Source: Bradyrhizobium diazoefficiens
GTDB taxonomy: Bacteria; Pseudomonadota; Alphaproteobacteria; Rhizobiales; Xanthobacteraceae
NCBI RefSeq assembly: GCF_016616235.1
Contig: NZ_CP067100.1
Coordinates: forward strand, 1,237,001 to 1,301,000
Reading direction: 5' to 3'
DNA: 64,000 bases
The notes under the pieces were generated by a model. The model saw only the letters and a program-made list of their open reading frames with translations, made no database searches and had not been told where the DNA came from. This document shows, piece after piece, positions 29,815 through 37,878 of the stretch; position 1 is the first letter of the stretch, and each line of letters begins with the position of its first letter. A program made the translations under genes and the position numbers.

Positions 29815-30707
29815 GCCAGCGCCTCTCGGCGCCGGCCCATCCAGACCAGGCCCAGGCTGATGCCGCAGACCAGCAGCAGCATCACCACGGTGACCGCGCT
29901 GGAATAGCCAATCTCGTTGGTGTCGAAGGCGAGCAGATAGGCATAATAGTTGGTGACCTCGGTAACCGTGCCCGGGCCGCCGCCGGTCAGGAGGAAGATC
30001 AGCGGGAACGCCTTCACACTGTCGATCAGGCGGAACATGCCTGATATTACCAGGATCGGCGTGATGAAGGGCAGGGTGACGTACCAGAAGATCTGCAGCT
30101 TGCTCGCGCCGTCGACGAGGGCAGCTTCCGAATATTCGTCGGGAATCGTCTGCAGCGCCGCCAGCACCATCAGGAAGGTGAACGGCAGCCATTCCCAGGT
30201 GTCGGCGATGATGATCGAGGTCAGCGCGAAATCGACGTTGGAGGTCAGCGCCGGCAGCGTGACATGCAGCGCTTGCGCGGCGTAATAGAGCGGGCTGATG
30301 TCGGGTGCGTAGATCAGCTTCCAGATCACCGCGACCACGATCGGCGGCAGCACCATCGGGATCAGGAAGAAGGTGCGGGCAAACTCGACGAAGCGCGACG
30401 GCACGTTCAGGAGCAGCGCGAGCAGCATGCCCAGCAGCACCTGGAACAGCACGCTCCAGACCGAGAGCTTGGCTTGCACGGCAAGCGAGTTGACGAAGCG
30501 GGGGTCGCCGGGCAGCAGGCCATAGTTGCGGAACGGCTCGCTGAAATCGGTGGCCGAGCCCGGAATCGTCAGCTGGAACGGCGTCAGGCTGGTCACGACG
30601 AGATAGATCGCCGGCAGCACGGCGACCGCGAACAGCACGATCAGGCTCGGGGTGAGCGCAAAGGCGATGAACCTCTTGCGCTCACCGTCAATTCCGCTCT
30701 CGCTCAA
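29811..30707 (-). CDS. Sugar ABC transporter permease (MalF type)
   Basis: A 298-residue inner-membrane permease. The first helix is PSLIVLFAVAVLPAIYLVVT. The EAA loop is YSEAALVDGASKLQIFWYVT, with LPFITP after it, as in MalF/UgpA-type subunits. It pairs with the MalG-type permease. Its start overlaps the stop of the substrate-binding protein gene (ATGA at 30704-30707), showing a tightly coupled operon. Confidence 0.93.
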   Translation of the reverse strand: MSESGIDGERKRFIAFALTPSLIVLFAVAVLPAIYLVVTSLTPFQLTIPGSATDFSEPFRNYGLLPGDPRFVNSLAVQAKLSVWSVLFQVLLGMLLALLLNVPSRFVEFARTFFLIPMVLPPIVVAVIWKLIYAPDISPLYYAAQALHVTLPALTSNVDFALTSIIIADTWEWLPFTFLMVLAALQTIPDEYSEAALVDGASKLQIFWYVTLPFITPILVISGMFRLIDSVKAFPLIFLLTGGGPGTVTEVTNYYAYLLAFDTNEIGYSSAVTVVMLLLVCGISLGLVWMGRRREALA

Positions 30708-32056
30708 AGTTTTGTCCCGGCGCGGCGGAGTGCGGCGATGGCCTGATCTTGCGCTGCGTTCATCGCATCCTTGGCCGGCAGCTGGCCCGTGGCGACCTGC
30801 TCGAACGCCTTGTTGAGGACGTCGCCGACGATGGGGAATTCCTTCGACGTGCGGTAAGCCATGTAGTTCTCGCCCTTGCCCGGCAGCTCCAGCACCTCGA
30901 GATAGAGCGCGCCGAGGTCCTGGCCGTTCACGGTGTTGAGCTTGCGATAGGCCTCACTGGTGATGATCGAGCGCCGGCACACCGAGGAGTGGCCATGCTC
31001 CTTCACGAGCCGCATCGAGATCTCGGGCGACAGCGCCCATTTGATGAATTCCCACGCCGCCTTCTGGTTCTTGGCGTTCTTGGGAATGCCGAGTCCCTGG
31101 CTGTTCGAGGCCGGATAGTCATGCACGGGACCGGCTGGCGAGCGCACCACGCGCGAGGTGTCCTTCACCTTGCTTTCGTCGGAGAGCAGGATCGGCGTCA
31201 CCCAGGCGCTGGAATGGATGAAGATGTTGGCGCGGCCGGTCAGCATCGCCTGCCGCGCCTGGTCTTCGGTGTAGGTCAAGACGCCCTTCGGCGCGCTCTT
31301 GAGGAGGTTCGCATAGAACTCGATGCCCTGGATCGCCTCGGGCGTATTCAGCGCCGGCATGACATCGCCGGGCGGATTCCTGAAGATGTTGCCGCCAAAG
31401 CCCTGAATGTAGGGCGGCAGATTCCAGTTGTGGAGGAACCACGACACGATGCCGCTGACGCCATCGGTGCCGTTGATCTCGGCGCAGACCTGCTGGAGCT
31501 CGGCGAAGGTCTTTGGGATCTTCAGCCCCTTCTTCTCCATCAGGTCCATGCGCGACAGCCCCATCAGCATGGCGCCGCCTTCCCAGGAATAGCCGTAGGT
31601 CGCGCCCTTGGCGTCGCGATAGGGCATCTGCGCGCCGTCGACGAAGTCGTTTGGATTCCAGTCGGCCGGCGTCAAATTGGCATCGCCAGTGAACTCGTCG
31701 AGATTGGCGAGCAGGCCTGCCGCGATCCAGCGGGTCGCAAGCGTGAAGGTGACATTGACGAAATCATAGGCCGAGCCGCCCGAGGACAGTTCGAGATTGG
31801 CCTGCTGGTTGTAGACGGGCAGGGCCGAGAGCTGGAGGTCGACCTTCATGCCGGTCTTGTCCTCGAACTCGGGGATGTATTTCTGCAGCAGCGTGAAGAA
31901 GCGGTGCTGGAACGAGGCACCGTGCAGCGTGACGCCGGCAAACGGCTTGGTTTGTGCGATCAGCGGCGCCGGGAATGCGGCGAGCGCGGCGGTGGCGGCG
32001 CTGGCCTTGAGCAGCTTGCGCCTCGTGATCGAGCTCACGCGCGGTGCAGTCTTCAT
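30704..32056 (-). CDS. Sugar ABC transporter substrate-binding protein
   Basis: A 450-residue periplasmic binding protein of the extracellular solute-binding family 1. The N-terminus has twin arginines followed by a hydrophobic stretch (TRRKLLKASAATAALAAFPA), suggesting Tat export. A typical domain start follows (GVTLHGASFQHRFFTLLQKY), with FIKWALSPEISMRLVKEHGH late in the sequence. The ATG at 32056 has GGGAGG upstream. It is the first gene of the importer operon and lies 31 bp from the GntR gene on the same strand. The proximity of a sulfatase suggests a sulfated or phosphonated sugar or ester as substrate; this is inference. Confidence 0.9.
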   Translation of the reverse strand: MKTAPRVSSITRRKLLKASAATAALAAFPAPLIAQTKPFAGVTLHGASFQHRFFTLLQKYIPEFEDKTGMKVDLQLSALPVYNQQANLELSSGGSAYDFVNVTFTLATRWIAAGLLANLDEFTGDANLTPADWNPNDFVDGAQMPYRDAKGATYGYSWEGGAMLMGLSRMDLMEKKGLKIPKTFAELQQVCAEINGTDGVSGIVSWFLHNWNLPPYIQGFGGNIFRNPPGDVMPALNTPEAIQGIEFYANLLKSAPKGVLTYTEDQARQAMLTGRANIFIHSSAWVTPILLSDESKVKDTSRVVRSPAGPVHDYPASNSQGLGIPKNAKNQKAAWEFIKWALSPEISMRLVKEHGHSSVCRRSIITSEAYRKLNTVNGQDLGALYLEVLELPGKGENYMAYRTSKEFPIVGDVLNKAFEQVATGQLPAKDAMNAAQDQAIAALRRAGTKL

Positions 32057-32087
32057 TGTTACCTCCCTCACTTTTTGTCTGCCGGTT

Positions 32088-32843
32088 TCAACGCGCCCGT
32101 CTGGTGCGGGCGTTCTCGTCCTCGACGTCCTTCTTCTTCTGGCGCGACATGGCGGTGACGATATTCTGTTCGGTCAGATCCATCAGCTTGTGCATGGCCT
32201 GGCGCGCTCCGTCGGGATTACGCGCCCAGATCTCGTCGAGCACCGAGCGGTGATAGGGCAGGCTCTTGCGCGGCGCGCCCGGATTGGTGCTCGACAGGTT
32301 GAACGACATGCGCAGCGCCGCAGCCACGGTCGCACCGAAGGCGATCAGGAAATCGTTCCCCGTGGCGATCAGGATTCCGCGGTGAAACTGCAAGTCCGGC
32401 TCGGCATAGGCGACGCGGTCCATGCCGGCCGCGTCCATGCCGCGATAGGCGCGCTCGATCCGGGCAAAATCCTCGTCGGTGCCGCGCTCTGCGCAGATCG
32501 CGCAGGCCTCGGGCTCGACGATCCGGCGGACCTCCATGATCTGCTTGGCGAACTCCTGCGTCGGCAGTGCCGATAGCGTCCAGTTCAGCAGTTCCTCGTC
32601 GAGCATGTTCCAGTCGAACCGCGCCCGCACATGCGTGCCGGCCTTCTGCTTCGAGGCGATCAGTCCCTTGGCCTTGAGCAGTGACAACGCCTCGCGAAGG
32701 GAGGCGCGGCTGACATCGAAGCGGGACGCCAGCTCGATCTCGCGGGGCAGCGTCGTGCCCTCGCGCCAGACGCCGGTCAGGATCAGCCGCGCCACTTCGC
32801 GGGCGATCGACTGAGGGCTGTCCTTGCTGCGAGATTTTGCCAC
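32088..32843 (-). CDS. GntR-family regulator, FadR subfamily (FCD domain)
   Basis: A repressor-type regulator of about 251 residues. The N-terminal winged helix contains TTLPREIELASRFDVSRASL and REALSLLKAKGLIASKQKAG. The C-terminal FCD ligand-binding helices cover about 90-240 (RIVEPEACAICAERG, YHRSVLDEIWARNPDGARQA). The GTG at 32843 (start VAKSRSKD) is chosen because GGAATC lies just upstream; longer frames reach 32936 but cross likely operator DNA. It heads the minus-strand importer operon and is divergent from the sulfatase gene, with two related operator-like sites between them. Confidence 0.88.
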   Translation of the reverse strand: MAKSRSKDSPQSIAREVARLILTGVWREGTTLPREIELASRFDVSRASLREALSLLKAKGLIASKQKAGTHVRARFDWNMLDEELLNWTLSALPTQEFAKQIMEVRRIVEPEACAICAERGTDEDFARIERAYRGMDAAGMDRVAYAEPDLQFHRGILIATGNDFLIAFGATVAAALRMSFNLSSTNPGAPRKSLPYHRSVLDEIWARNPDGARQAMHKLMDLTEQNIVTAMSRQKKKDVEDENARTRRAR

Positions 32844-32862
32844 GTTGATTCCGGTCTTGTGG

Positions 32863-32882
32863 AATAAAATGTCTGATTTATT
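32863..32882. promoter_or_regulatory. Operator-like site near the GntR start
   Basis: AATAAA and TTTATT flank the core ATGTCTGA (32869-32876). The same ATGTCTGA core occurs in inverse orientation at 32964-32976. It lies 20 bp before the regulator's start, as expected for autorepression. Confidence 0.5.
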
Positions 32883-32957
32883 GTAAGTGTCGACGAAGAG
32901 ATCTGCGACGTACGGCCTCAAGCCGCAGATAATCAAATCAAGGCCGGTTTGACAAGA

Positions 32958-32979
32958 AATATTATGTCAGACATATTTT
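32958..32979. promoter_or_regulatory. Operator-like palindrome upstream of the sulfatase gene
   Basis: TATGTC-A-GACATA (32964-32976) is a perfect 13-bp palindrome within AAATAT/ATATTT arms. It lies about 35 bp before the sulfatase start. Its core matches the site at 32863-32882. This is typical of FadR-type GntR operators. Confidence 0.6.
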
Positions 32980-33012
32980 CTGCCGAGCAATCCCCCGCAG
33001 GACAAATCAATC

Positions 33013-34440
33013 GTGACAAAGCCCCACATCATCCTGGTCATGACCGACCAGCAACGCTTCGACACGCTCGCGGCGACGGGCCATCCCTACATGAAGACGC
33101 CGAATCTCGACCGGCTGGTGCGTGAGGGCGTCTATTTCGACAATTGCTTCATCAACGCGCCGAGCTGCGTGCCCTCGCGCGCCGCACTGTTCTCCGGGCT
33201 CTATCCGCACGCCTCGGGCGTGCTGAAGAACGGGCAGCACTGGCAGAAGACCTGGGTCGGCAATCTGGCGGAAGCCGGCTATCACTGCGTCAATGTCGGC
33301 AAGATGCACACCATCCCCTATGACGCCAAGGCCGGCTTCCACGAGCGCTTCGTGGTCGAGAACAAGGATCGCTTCTTCGAAGGGCGCTGGTTCGCCGACG
33401 AGCTCGACAAGGCCTTCGCCTTGCACAAGCTGACAAAGCCATCGCGCGCCGGCTATCGCAGCCTACCCGACTATGGCGACCGCATGGGCGCCTTCACCTG
33501 GGAGATGCCGAAATCGCTGCACCCCGACATCTTCGTTGCGGAAACCGCGATGTGGTGGCTGGAAACGCGCCCCAAGCCGGATGCGCTGTTCATGCAGATC
33601 GGCCTGCCCGGCCCGCATCCGCCCTATGATCCCCTGCCGGAATATCTGGAGCACTATCTCGCCCGCAACGACCTTCCGGTGCCGCAGCCGACCGAGGCCG
33701 AGATCGAGGGCCTGCCGGCGTATCTCAAGGAGAAGCGCCGCCACGACACCGAGGTCGACCACGATGCGGTGTCGTGGAAGCTGGCGCCGACGCACGAGGA
33801 GATGCGCCGCCTGCGCGCGCATTATTATGCCAACGTCACCATGATCGACGAGCAGATCGGCCGTCTGCTGCAAACGCTGGAGGACAAGGGTTATCTCGAC
33901 AATTGCGTCGTCATCTTCATGTCGGACCACGGCGACAATCTCGGCGAGCACGGCCTCAGCCAGAAGTGGTCGATGTACGAGCCGGTCACCCGCATCCCGC
34001 TGCTGTTCTGGTCGCCGAACCTGTTTTCGCCCGGCTGCCGCATCCGCGAGAAGTGCCAGCTGTTCGATCTTGCGCCCACCATTCTCGATCTTGCCGGCGC
34101 GCAGCATCCAAAGCCGTTCCAGGCGCGCAGCCTGCTGCCAGCCTTGAAGGGCGAGGCGTGGTCCGGCCGCGATATCGTATTCTCCGAGCAGGCCGGCGAC
34201 GTCGCCATGACCGGCGCGCGGCTGATCACCATGGTGCGCGACGACAGGTGGAAGGTCGTGTTCATTCACGGCGCCGAGGACGGCCAGCTCTTTGATCTGG
34301 AGACCGATCCGTTCGAGCAGCACAATCTCTGGGGTGTGCCCGAGCGTGCCAGTGAGATCAGCCGCCTCAAGGACGCTTTCATCGACTGGCGCCAGAACAG
34401 CCTGCTTGAGACGATGGATCTGAACGCGGCGGTGCGATAG
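33013..34440 (+). CDS. Sulfatase (type I, formylglycine-dependent)
   Basis: A 475-residue hydrolase of the alkaline-phosphatase-like superfamily, removing sulfate from an ester (or acting on a phosphonate monoester). The N-terminal TDQQRFDTLAATGHPYMKTP supplies metal ligands. The CVPSR motif (52-56) is the site where Cys is converted to formylglycine. A second metal site is in FMSDHGDNLGEHGLSQKWSM. No signal peptide is seen, so the enzyme should act in the cytoplasm after import. The maturase is not encoded here. It is divergent from the GntR gene and importer operon, which likely deliver its substrate. Confidence 0.92.
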   Translation: MTKPHIILVMTDQQRFDTLAATGHPYMKTPNLDRLVREGVYFDNCFINAPSCVPSRAALFSGLYPHASGVLKNGQHWQKTWVGNLAEAGYHCVNVGKMHTIPYDAKAGFHERFVVENKDRFFEGRWFADELDKAFALHKLTKPSRAGYRSLPDYGDRMGAFTWEMPKSLHPDIFVAETAMWWLETRPKPDALFMQIGLPGPHPPYDPLPEYLEHYLARNDLPVPQPTEAEIEGLPAYLKEKRRHDTEVDHDAVSWKLAPTHEEMRRLRAHYYANVTMIDEQIGRLLQTLEDKGYLDNCVVIFMSDHGDNLGEHGLSQKWSMYEPVTRIPLLFWSPNLFSPGCRIREKCQLFDLAPTILDLAGAQHPKPFQARSLLPALKGEAWSGRDIVFSEQAGDVAMTGARLITMVRDDRWKVVFIHGAEDGQLFDLETDPFEQHNLWGVPERASEISRLKDAFIDWRQNSLLETMDLNAAVR

Positions 34441-34628
34441 GGCGGTCTCCCTCGCGCCGCTTGCCCGGACGGTGCGCGGTCGATGATGTGCAAAGCTTCG
34501 CAGCCTTGATCCGTGACTCGCCGCCTGCCATTGTCCGGCCGTCCACCACGGCAACGAGTGGTGAGATCCAATTTTGTGGCGTTCGCCGAAATCTGTCGCT
34601 TCGCCGGACGTGAAAGGAAGCCAGCGAG

Positions 34629-35051
34629 ATGAGCAGCGTGAACAAGCCCGGCGGCAACTATCTGCCGGTGATCATCCATGGTGGAATCGCGTATGTCAGC
34701 GGTCAGTTGCCGCGCCGCGGCGAAGACCTGCTGTACGCGGGCAAAGTCGGTGCGGATGTGGACATCGCGGCCGCGCAAGAGGCTGCTGCCCTCTGCGCTG
34801 ATCTCTGCATCTCGGCCATCGACCACGCAATGGGCGGAGAGGACAGGATCGTCCAGGTCCTTCAACTCGTGGGATACATCGCCTCGGCGCCTGGATTTAC
34901 TCAGCAGTCACAAGTCATGAACGGTGCCTCTGACCGGCTGATTGATCGCCTCGGCGATCGCGGTCGTCACACGCGTACGTCCGTCGGCGTCGCCGAGTTG
35001 CCGCGAGGGGCTCCGGTCGAGCTGAGTATGATTGCTGCTGTTCGGTCATAG
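34629..35051 (+). CDS. RidA/YjgF-family protein
   Basis: A 140-residue protein of the RidA/YjgF/Er057 superfamily, whose members deaminate reactive enamines or imines or have related roles. Key segments are GGIAYVSGQLPRRGEDLLYA and the alternative-strand region DRIVQVLQLVGYIASAPGFT. The C-terminus RTSVGVAELPRGAPVELSMI matches the conserved end, where the catalytic Arg of RidA is usually RxxV-x-V-x-x-LP; here RTSVGVAELP fits. The ATG of MSSVNKPGG at 34629 follows GGAAGCCAGCGAG. Convergent with the enolase-superfamily gene. Confidence 0.88.
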   Translation: MSSVNKPGGNYLPVIIHGGIAYVSGQLPRRGEDLLYAGKVGADVDIAAAQEAAALCADLCISAIDHAMGGEDRIVQVLQLVGYIASAPGFTQQSQVMNGASDRLIDRLGDRGRHTRTSVGVAELPRGAPVELSMIAAVRS

Positions 35052-35087
35052 GCCTCCGATCGGTGATCGACGTCGCGACAGGCGGCC

Positions 35088-36179
35088 TCATGCGACGAGA
35101 TATTTTTTGACCGCCGCCTCGTCCCATGCGATTCCATTCCCCGGCTCTTCGCCCGGCAAGGCAAAGCCGTCCTTGATCTCCAACCGGCTCGCCAGCACGG
35201 CATCGGCCCAGTCGACATATTCCAGCCAATGCGCTGATGGCGTCACGCACAGCAGATGCGCGCTGACCTCCGAGAACAGGTGCGTCGACATCTCGATGCC
35301 GGCGGCATGCGCGAGCGCGGCCGCGCGCAACCAGCCAGTGACGCCGCCGATGCGCTGGACATCAGGCATCACGTAGTCGCAGGCCTCGGCGGCGAGGGCC
35401 GCCTGCATCGAAAAGGCGCTGTCAAAATTCTCGCCGATCTGGACCGGCGTGCGCAGTGCGTCTGCAATGCGGGCGCAGCCCGCATAGTCGTCGTGCCGGA
35501 TCGGCTCCTCGATCCAGGTCAGGCCCTCGTCGTCGAGCATCTCGCCGCGGCGGATCGCTTCGGTCACGGTCAGTGCCTGGTTGTAGTCGCACATCAGGGT
35601 GACGTCGTCGCCGACGGCGTCCCGCACCGCCCGCACCACGGCGAGATCGTCCCGCGCGTCGGGCCGCCCGACGCGGATCTTTGCGGCGTGAAAACCTTCG
35701 GCCAGCAGCTTGTGCGCCTCGTCCACGGCGGCGCCCGCCGGCATGATGCCGAGCCCCTTCGAATTGTACGCGCGCACCGGCTTCGGTGCGCCGCCGAGCA
35801 GGCGCGCCAGCGGCAGGCCGCGTGTGCGGGCCAGCGCATCCCACACCGCCATGTCGATGCCGGATTGCGCCAGCCGTTGCAGGCCGGCGAGCCCGAGCAG
35901 GGTGAAGCGCTGGGTCAGCTTGCGCTCGATTTCGAACGGCAGCAGCTCGTCGCCGGTGAGCAGCTCCGACATTGCCGTGACCATCGCTGTCAGCGGCTTC
36001 AATGCTGAGGGGGTGATCGAGAACAGATAGGCGTGCCCCCGCACGCCCTGGTCGGTCTCACAGTCGATCAGCACCAGTGGTGCCTTGTCGATCGCACCGG
36101 TGCTGGTCTGCAGTGCCAGGTTCATCGGCACGATCACGGGCCGCACGACAATGCGCGTGATGCGAAGGGTCTCGGTCAT
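35088..36179 (-). CDS. Enolase-superfamily enzyme (mandelate racemase/muconate lactonizing type)
   Basis: A 363-residue TIM-barrel enzyme that abstracts a proton alpha to a carboxylate. The capping domain is at the N-terminus. The catalytic Lys region is HAAKIRVGR; metal ligands follow in LMCDYNQALTV (Asp), WIEEPIRHDDY (Glu) and VQIGENFDS (Glu). IEMSTHLFSEVSAHLL supplies the C-terminal His. Substrate (sugar acid, muconate, dipeptide) cannot be told. The ATG at 36179 follows GGAGCGAGCC; upstream codons lie in a short tandem repeat. Neighbouring RidA and sulfatase genes hint at a catabolic role. Confidence 0.9.
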   Translation of the reverse strand: MTETLRITRIVVRPVIVPMNLALQTSTGAIDKAPLVLIDCETDQGVRGHAYLFSITPSALKPLTAMVTAMSELLTGDELLPFEIERKLTQRFTLLGLAGLQRLAQSGIDMAVWDALARTRGLPLARLLGGAPKPVRAYNSKGLGIMPAGAAVDEAHKLLAEGFHAAKIRVGRPDARDDLAVVRAVRDAVGDDVTLMCDYNQALTVTEAIRRGEMLDDEGLTWIEEPIRHDDYAGCARIADALRTPVQIGENFDSAFSMQAALAAEACDYVMPDVQRIGGVTGWLRAAALAHAAGIEMSTHLFSEVSAHLLCVTPSAHWLEYVDWADAVLASRLEIKDGFALPGEEPGNGIAWDEAAVKKYLVA

Positions 36180-36197
36180 GGCTCGCTCCGTCTTGGG

Positions 36198-36250
36198 TGC
36201 AAGAGCTTGGCTGCAAGAGCTTGGCTGCAAGAGCTTGGGCGCAAGAGTTT
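36198..36250. repeat. Short tandem repeat, 14-bp unit
   Basis: About 3.8 copies of TGCAAGAGCTTGGC stand directly upstream of the enolase-superfamily gene. The copies are 36198-36211, 36212-36225, 36226-36239 (one change) and a degenerate partial copy to 36250. The region lies in the 5' untranslated part. Confidence 0.9.
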
Positions 36251-36577
36251 AGACCGGCAGCGCCACCGATGCCCATCTGCTCGTCGATCAAAAACCGTTC
36301 GCGGTCTGCCCGTCCACAGACGCATCATTCCTGTAGATATGACTATTGTGTGTGTTGACACGCGCGAGAAAATTTTTGGCGAGAGTCGCAAATCGAACGG
36401 ACACGTCGCAATTTCGTCGCGCATACTCGTGTCCGGGCTGGATGCTCAACAGACAACTGATCGAACACCGAGGCGGGACAAATCCTCGCCTCCACGCGCT
36501 CTCGTGACGCAATGCAGCGTCGCGAGAAATAGTTTCGTTTGAACGGGAATGGTTTCGTTTAAGAGGGAGTTGGTGCC
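36251..36577. other. Intergenic region upstream of the phasin gene
   Basis: A 327-bp non-coding gap between divergent genes. GTTTCGTTT occurs twice at its right end (36532 and 36552), followed each time by an A/G-rich stretch. The second ends in the GAGGGAG ribosome-binding site. A TTGACA word is at 36355, but no good -10 follows. Nothing else recognised. Confidence 0.4.
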
Positions 36578-37045
36578 GTGAGTGAAAGTGAAGTGAAGGT
36601 CGCGCCAAATGGAGCGAATGGTTTTGCGACGCCGTTGTTCGGGTTCCCGAAGATCGAGGTGCCTGCTGTGATCGGCGAACTCGCAGAGCAGAGCGTCGTC
36701 CGCGCAAAGCAAGGCTGCGAGCGGATCAAGATCGCAACGGAAGAGATGGCGGACACGTTCCGTGAGACATACTCAAACAATGCGAGGAGCGCGACAGACT
36801 ACGGGCTCAAGCTGTTGGAGATCTCGAACGCAAATACGGCCGCAACGATGGATTTCTTCGCCGATCTTCTGGGCAGCAAATCGGCGACTGATGTTGTCAC
36901 CTTGACGGCGGCGCAATCGCGCAAGGTCTTCGACGCTGCATCCGCCCAGAACAGGGAATTGTGGAAGCTTGCTGAGAAGCTGACGATGGAGACGAGCGAG
37001 CCGATCAAGAAGCACTTTGCCAAGGCCCTTCAGAAGGCAGGCTAA
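36578..37045 (+). CDS. Phasin family protein (PHB granule-associated)
   Basis: A 155-residue all-helical protein of the phasin_2 family, which coats polyhydroxybutyrate granules and limits their size. Helical amphipathic segments include VIGELAEQSVVRAKQGCERI, KIATEEMADTFRETYSNNAR and YGLKLLEISNANTAATMDFF. The C-terminal helix is ELWKLAEKLTMETSEPIKKH. It starts at GTG 36578 behind GAGGGAG. The mmgR-like sRNA at 26 kb belongs to a family that controls polyhydroxybutyrate build-up in Sinorhizobium, so a link is conceivable but not shown. Confidence 0.9.
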   Translation: MSESEVKVAPNGANGFATPLFGFPKIEVPAVIGELAEQSVVRAKQGCERIKIATEEMADTFRETYSNNARSATDYGLKLLEISNANTAATMDFFADLLGSKSATDVVTLTAAQSRKVFDAASAQNRELWKLAEKLTMETSEPIKKHFAKALQKAG

Positions 37046-37237
37046 AAAGCGGCACTCCAGGTTCGTCCAAGAGGGAACTGTCGGTTGGAATAAGCCCCGC
37101 CACGAGCATGCGTCCCATGCTCGGTCAACAAACGGGCAGGTGCACGATGCCCCCAAGTAATCGCACCTCAAGAGGCGCATTCCAACCGGCGGCGTTTGCT
37201 TCGAAAACCAGCAAAAGCCAAATTATGGGAGGCTCAT

Positions 37238-37471
37238 ATGGGTATGGTTATGGTCAGATGCCCGCAGACCGGCCGGGCGATCCCCACCGGTATCAGGACA
37301 GATCGCGAGAGCTTTCGGCGCAGCGTTGTGTTCTTCGCGCGCACCCGCTGCCCGATCTGCCAATCCGATCACGCCTGGTTCGCGCCGGAGGCCTGGGTCC
37401 ATGAGCCGAGCGGTCGTGGCATCACAGCGCGGCCTCGTGGAATGGTTGATGTCCAAGCAGATCATCACTGA
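37238..37471 (+). CDS. Small conserved-type hypothetical protein with CPxC motifs
   Basis: A 77-residue protein starting at the ATG preceded by GGGAGG (37229-37234). Two cysteine motifs, RCPQTGRAIPTGI near the N-terminus and TRCPICQSDHAWF in the middle, could form one zinc site. The basic R-E-S-F-R-R-S region lies between. No further domain is recognised. It sits 18 bp before another small gene on the same strand, and they may be co-transcribed. Confidence 0.6.
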   Translation: MGMVMVRCPQTGRAIPTGIRTDRESFRRSVVFFARTRCPICQSDHAWFAPEAWVHEPSGRGITARPRGMVDVQADHH

Positions 37472-37489
37472 TTGCGATGGAGGGACACC

Positions 37490-37687
37490 ATGGCGCACAC
37501 GCAAAACTATATTGAGGCGTCCAGCTGGCTGATGCAGGCCAGGGATTTTCTTGACGAAGCACGACGGCTCAAGCCGGGCCCTGCGCGCAACGAATTAAGA
37601 GAGGTGGCGAAGGTGCTGCGCGAGCTTGCGAGGCTCGAGGCGCAATCCCAATGCGGACAGAGCCTGGATCGGACGAAGCGAACCTGA
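37490..37687 (+). CDS. Small helical hypothetical protein
   Basis: A 65-residue protein whose ATG follows GGAGGGACACC. The sequence (YIEASSWLMQARDFLDEARR, then NELREVAKVLRELARLEAQS) suggests two amphipathic helices, possibly a helical hairpin. I do not recognise the family. It follows the CPxC protein by 18 bp. Confidence 0.6.
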   Translation: MAHTQNYIEASSWLMQARDFLDEARRLKPGPARNELREVAKVLRELARLEAQSQCGQSLDRTKRT

Positions 37688-37694
37688 TTGGGTC

Positions 37695-37797
37695 TAAAGC
37701 ATGATCCGGAAAACTGCGAAGCGGTTTTCCGGAAGGAATCATGCGCAAGCAACAACCTGAAGCGCGACGACGATTCAACCAAATCTCATCGCGCTTT
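37695..37797. repeat. Two-hairpin dispersed repeat (AAAGCATGATCCGGAAAA), copy 1
   Basis: It begins TAAAGCATGATCCGGAAAAC and ends with ATCGCGCTTT. The first half folds through GCATGATCCGGAAAA paired with TTTTCCGG...ATCATGC. The second half folds through AAGCGCGA paired with TCGCGCTT. A second copy lies at 46682-46784. This repeat type is common in Bradyrhizobium-like genomes. Confidence 0.85.
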
Positions 37798-37878
37798 GGA
37801 AGCGGCGTTGATTGCAGCACCGGCGTCGCGCCGGCGAATCTTTTTGGGGCTGGCGCGGCAAGGCTGGCGCGGCAAGGC

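Noticed and set aside
36355..36360. A TTGACA -35 box for the phasin gene
   Set aside because: No acceptable -10 hexamer lies 16-18 bp downstream, so it is not reported as a promoter.
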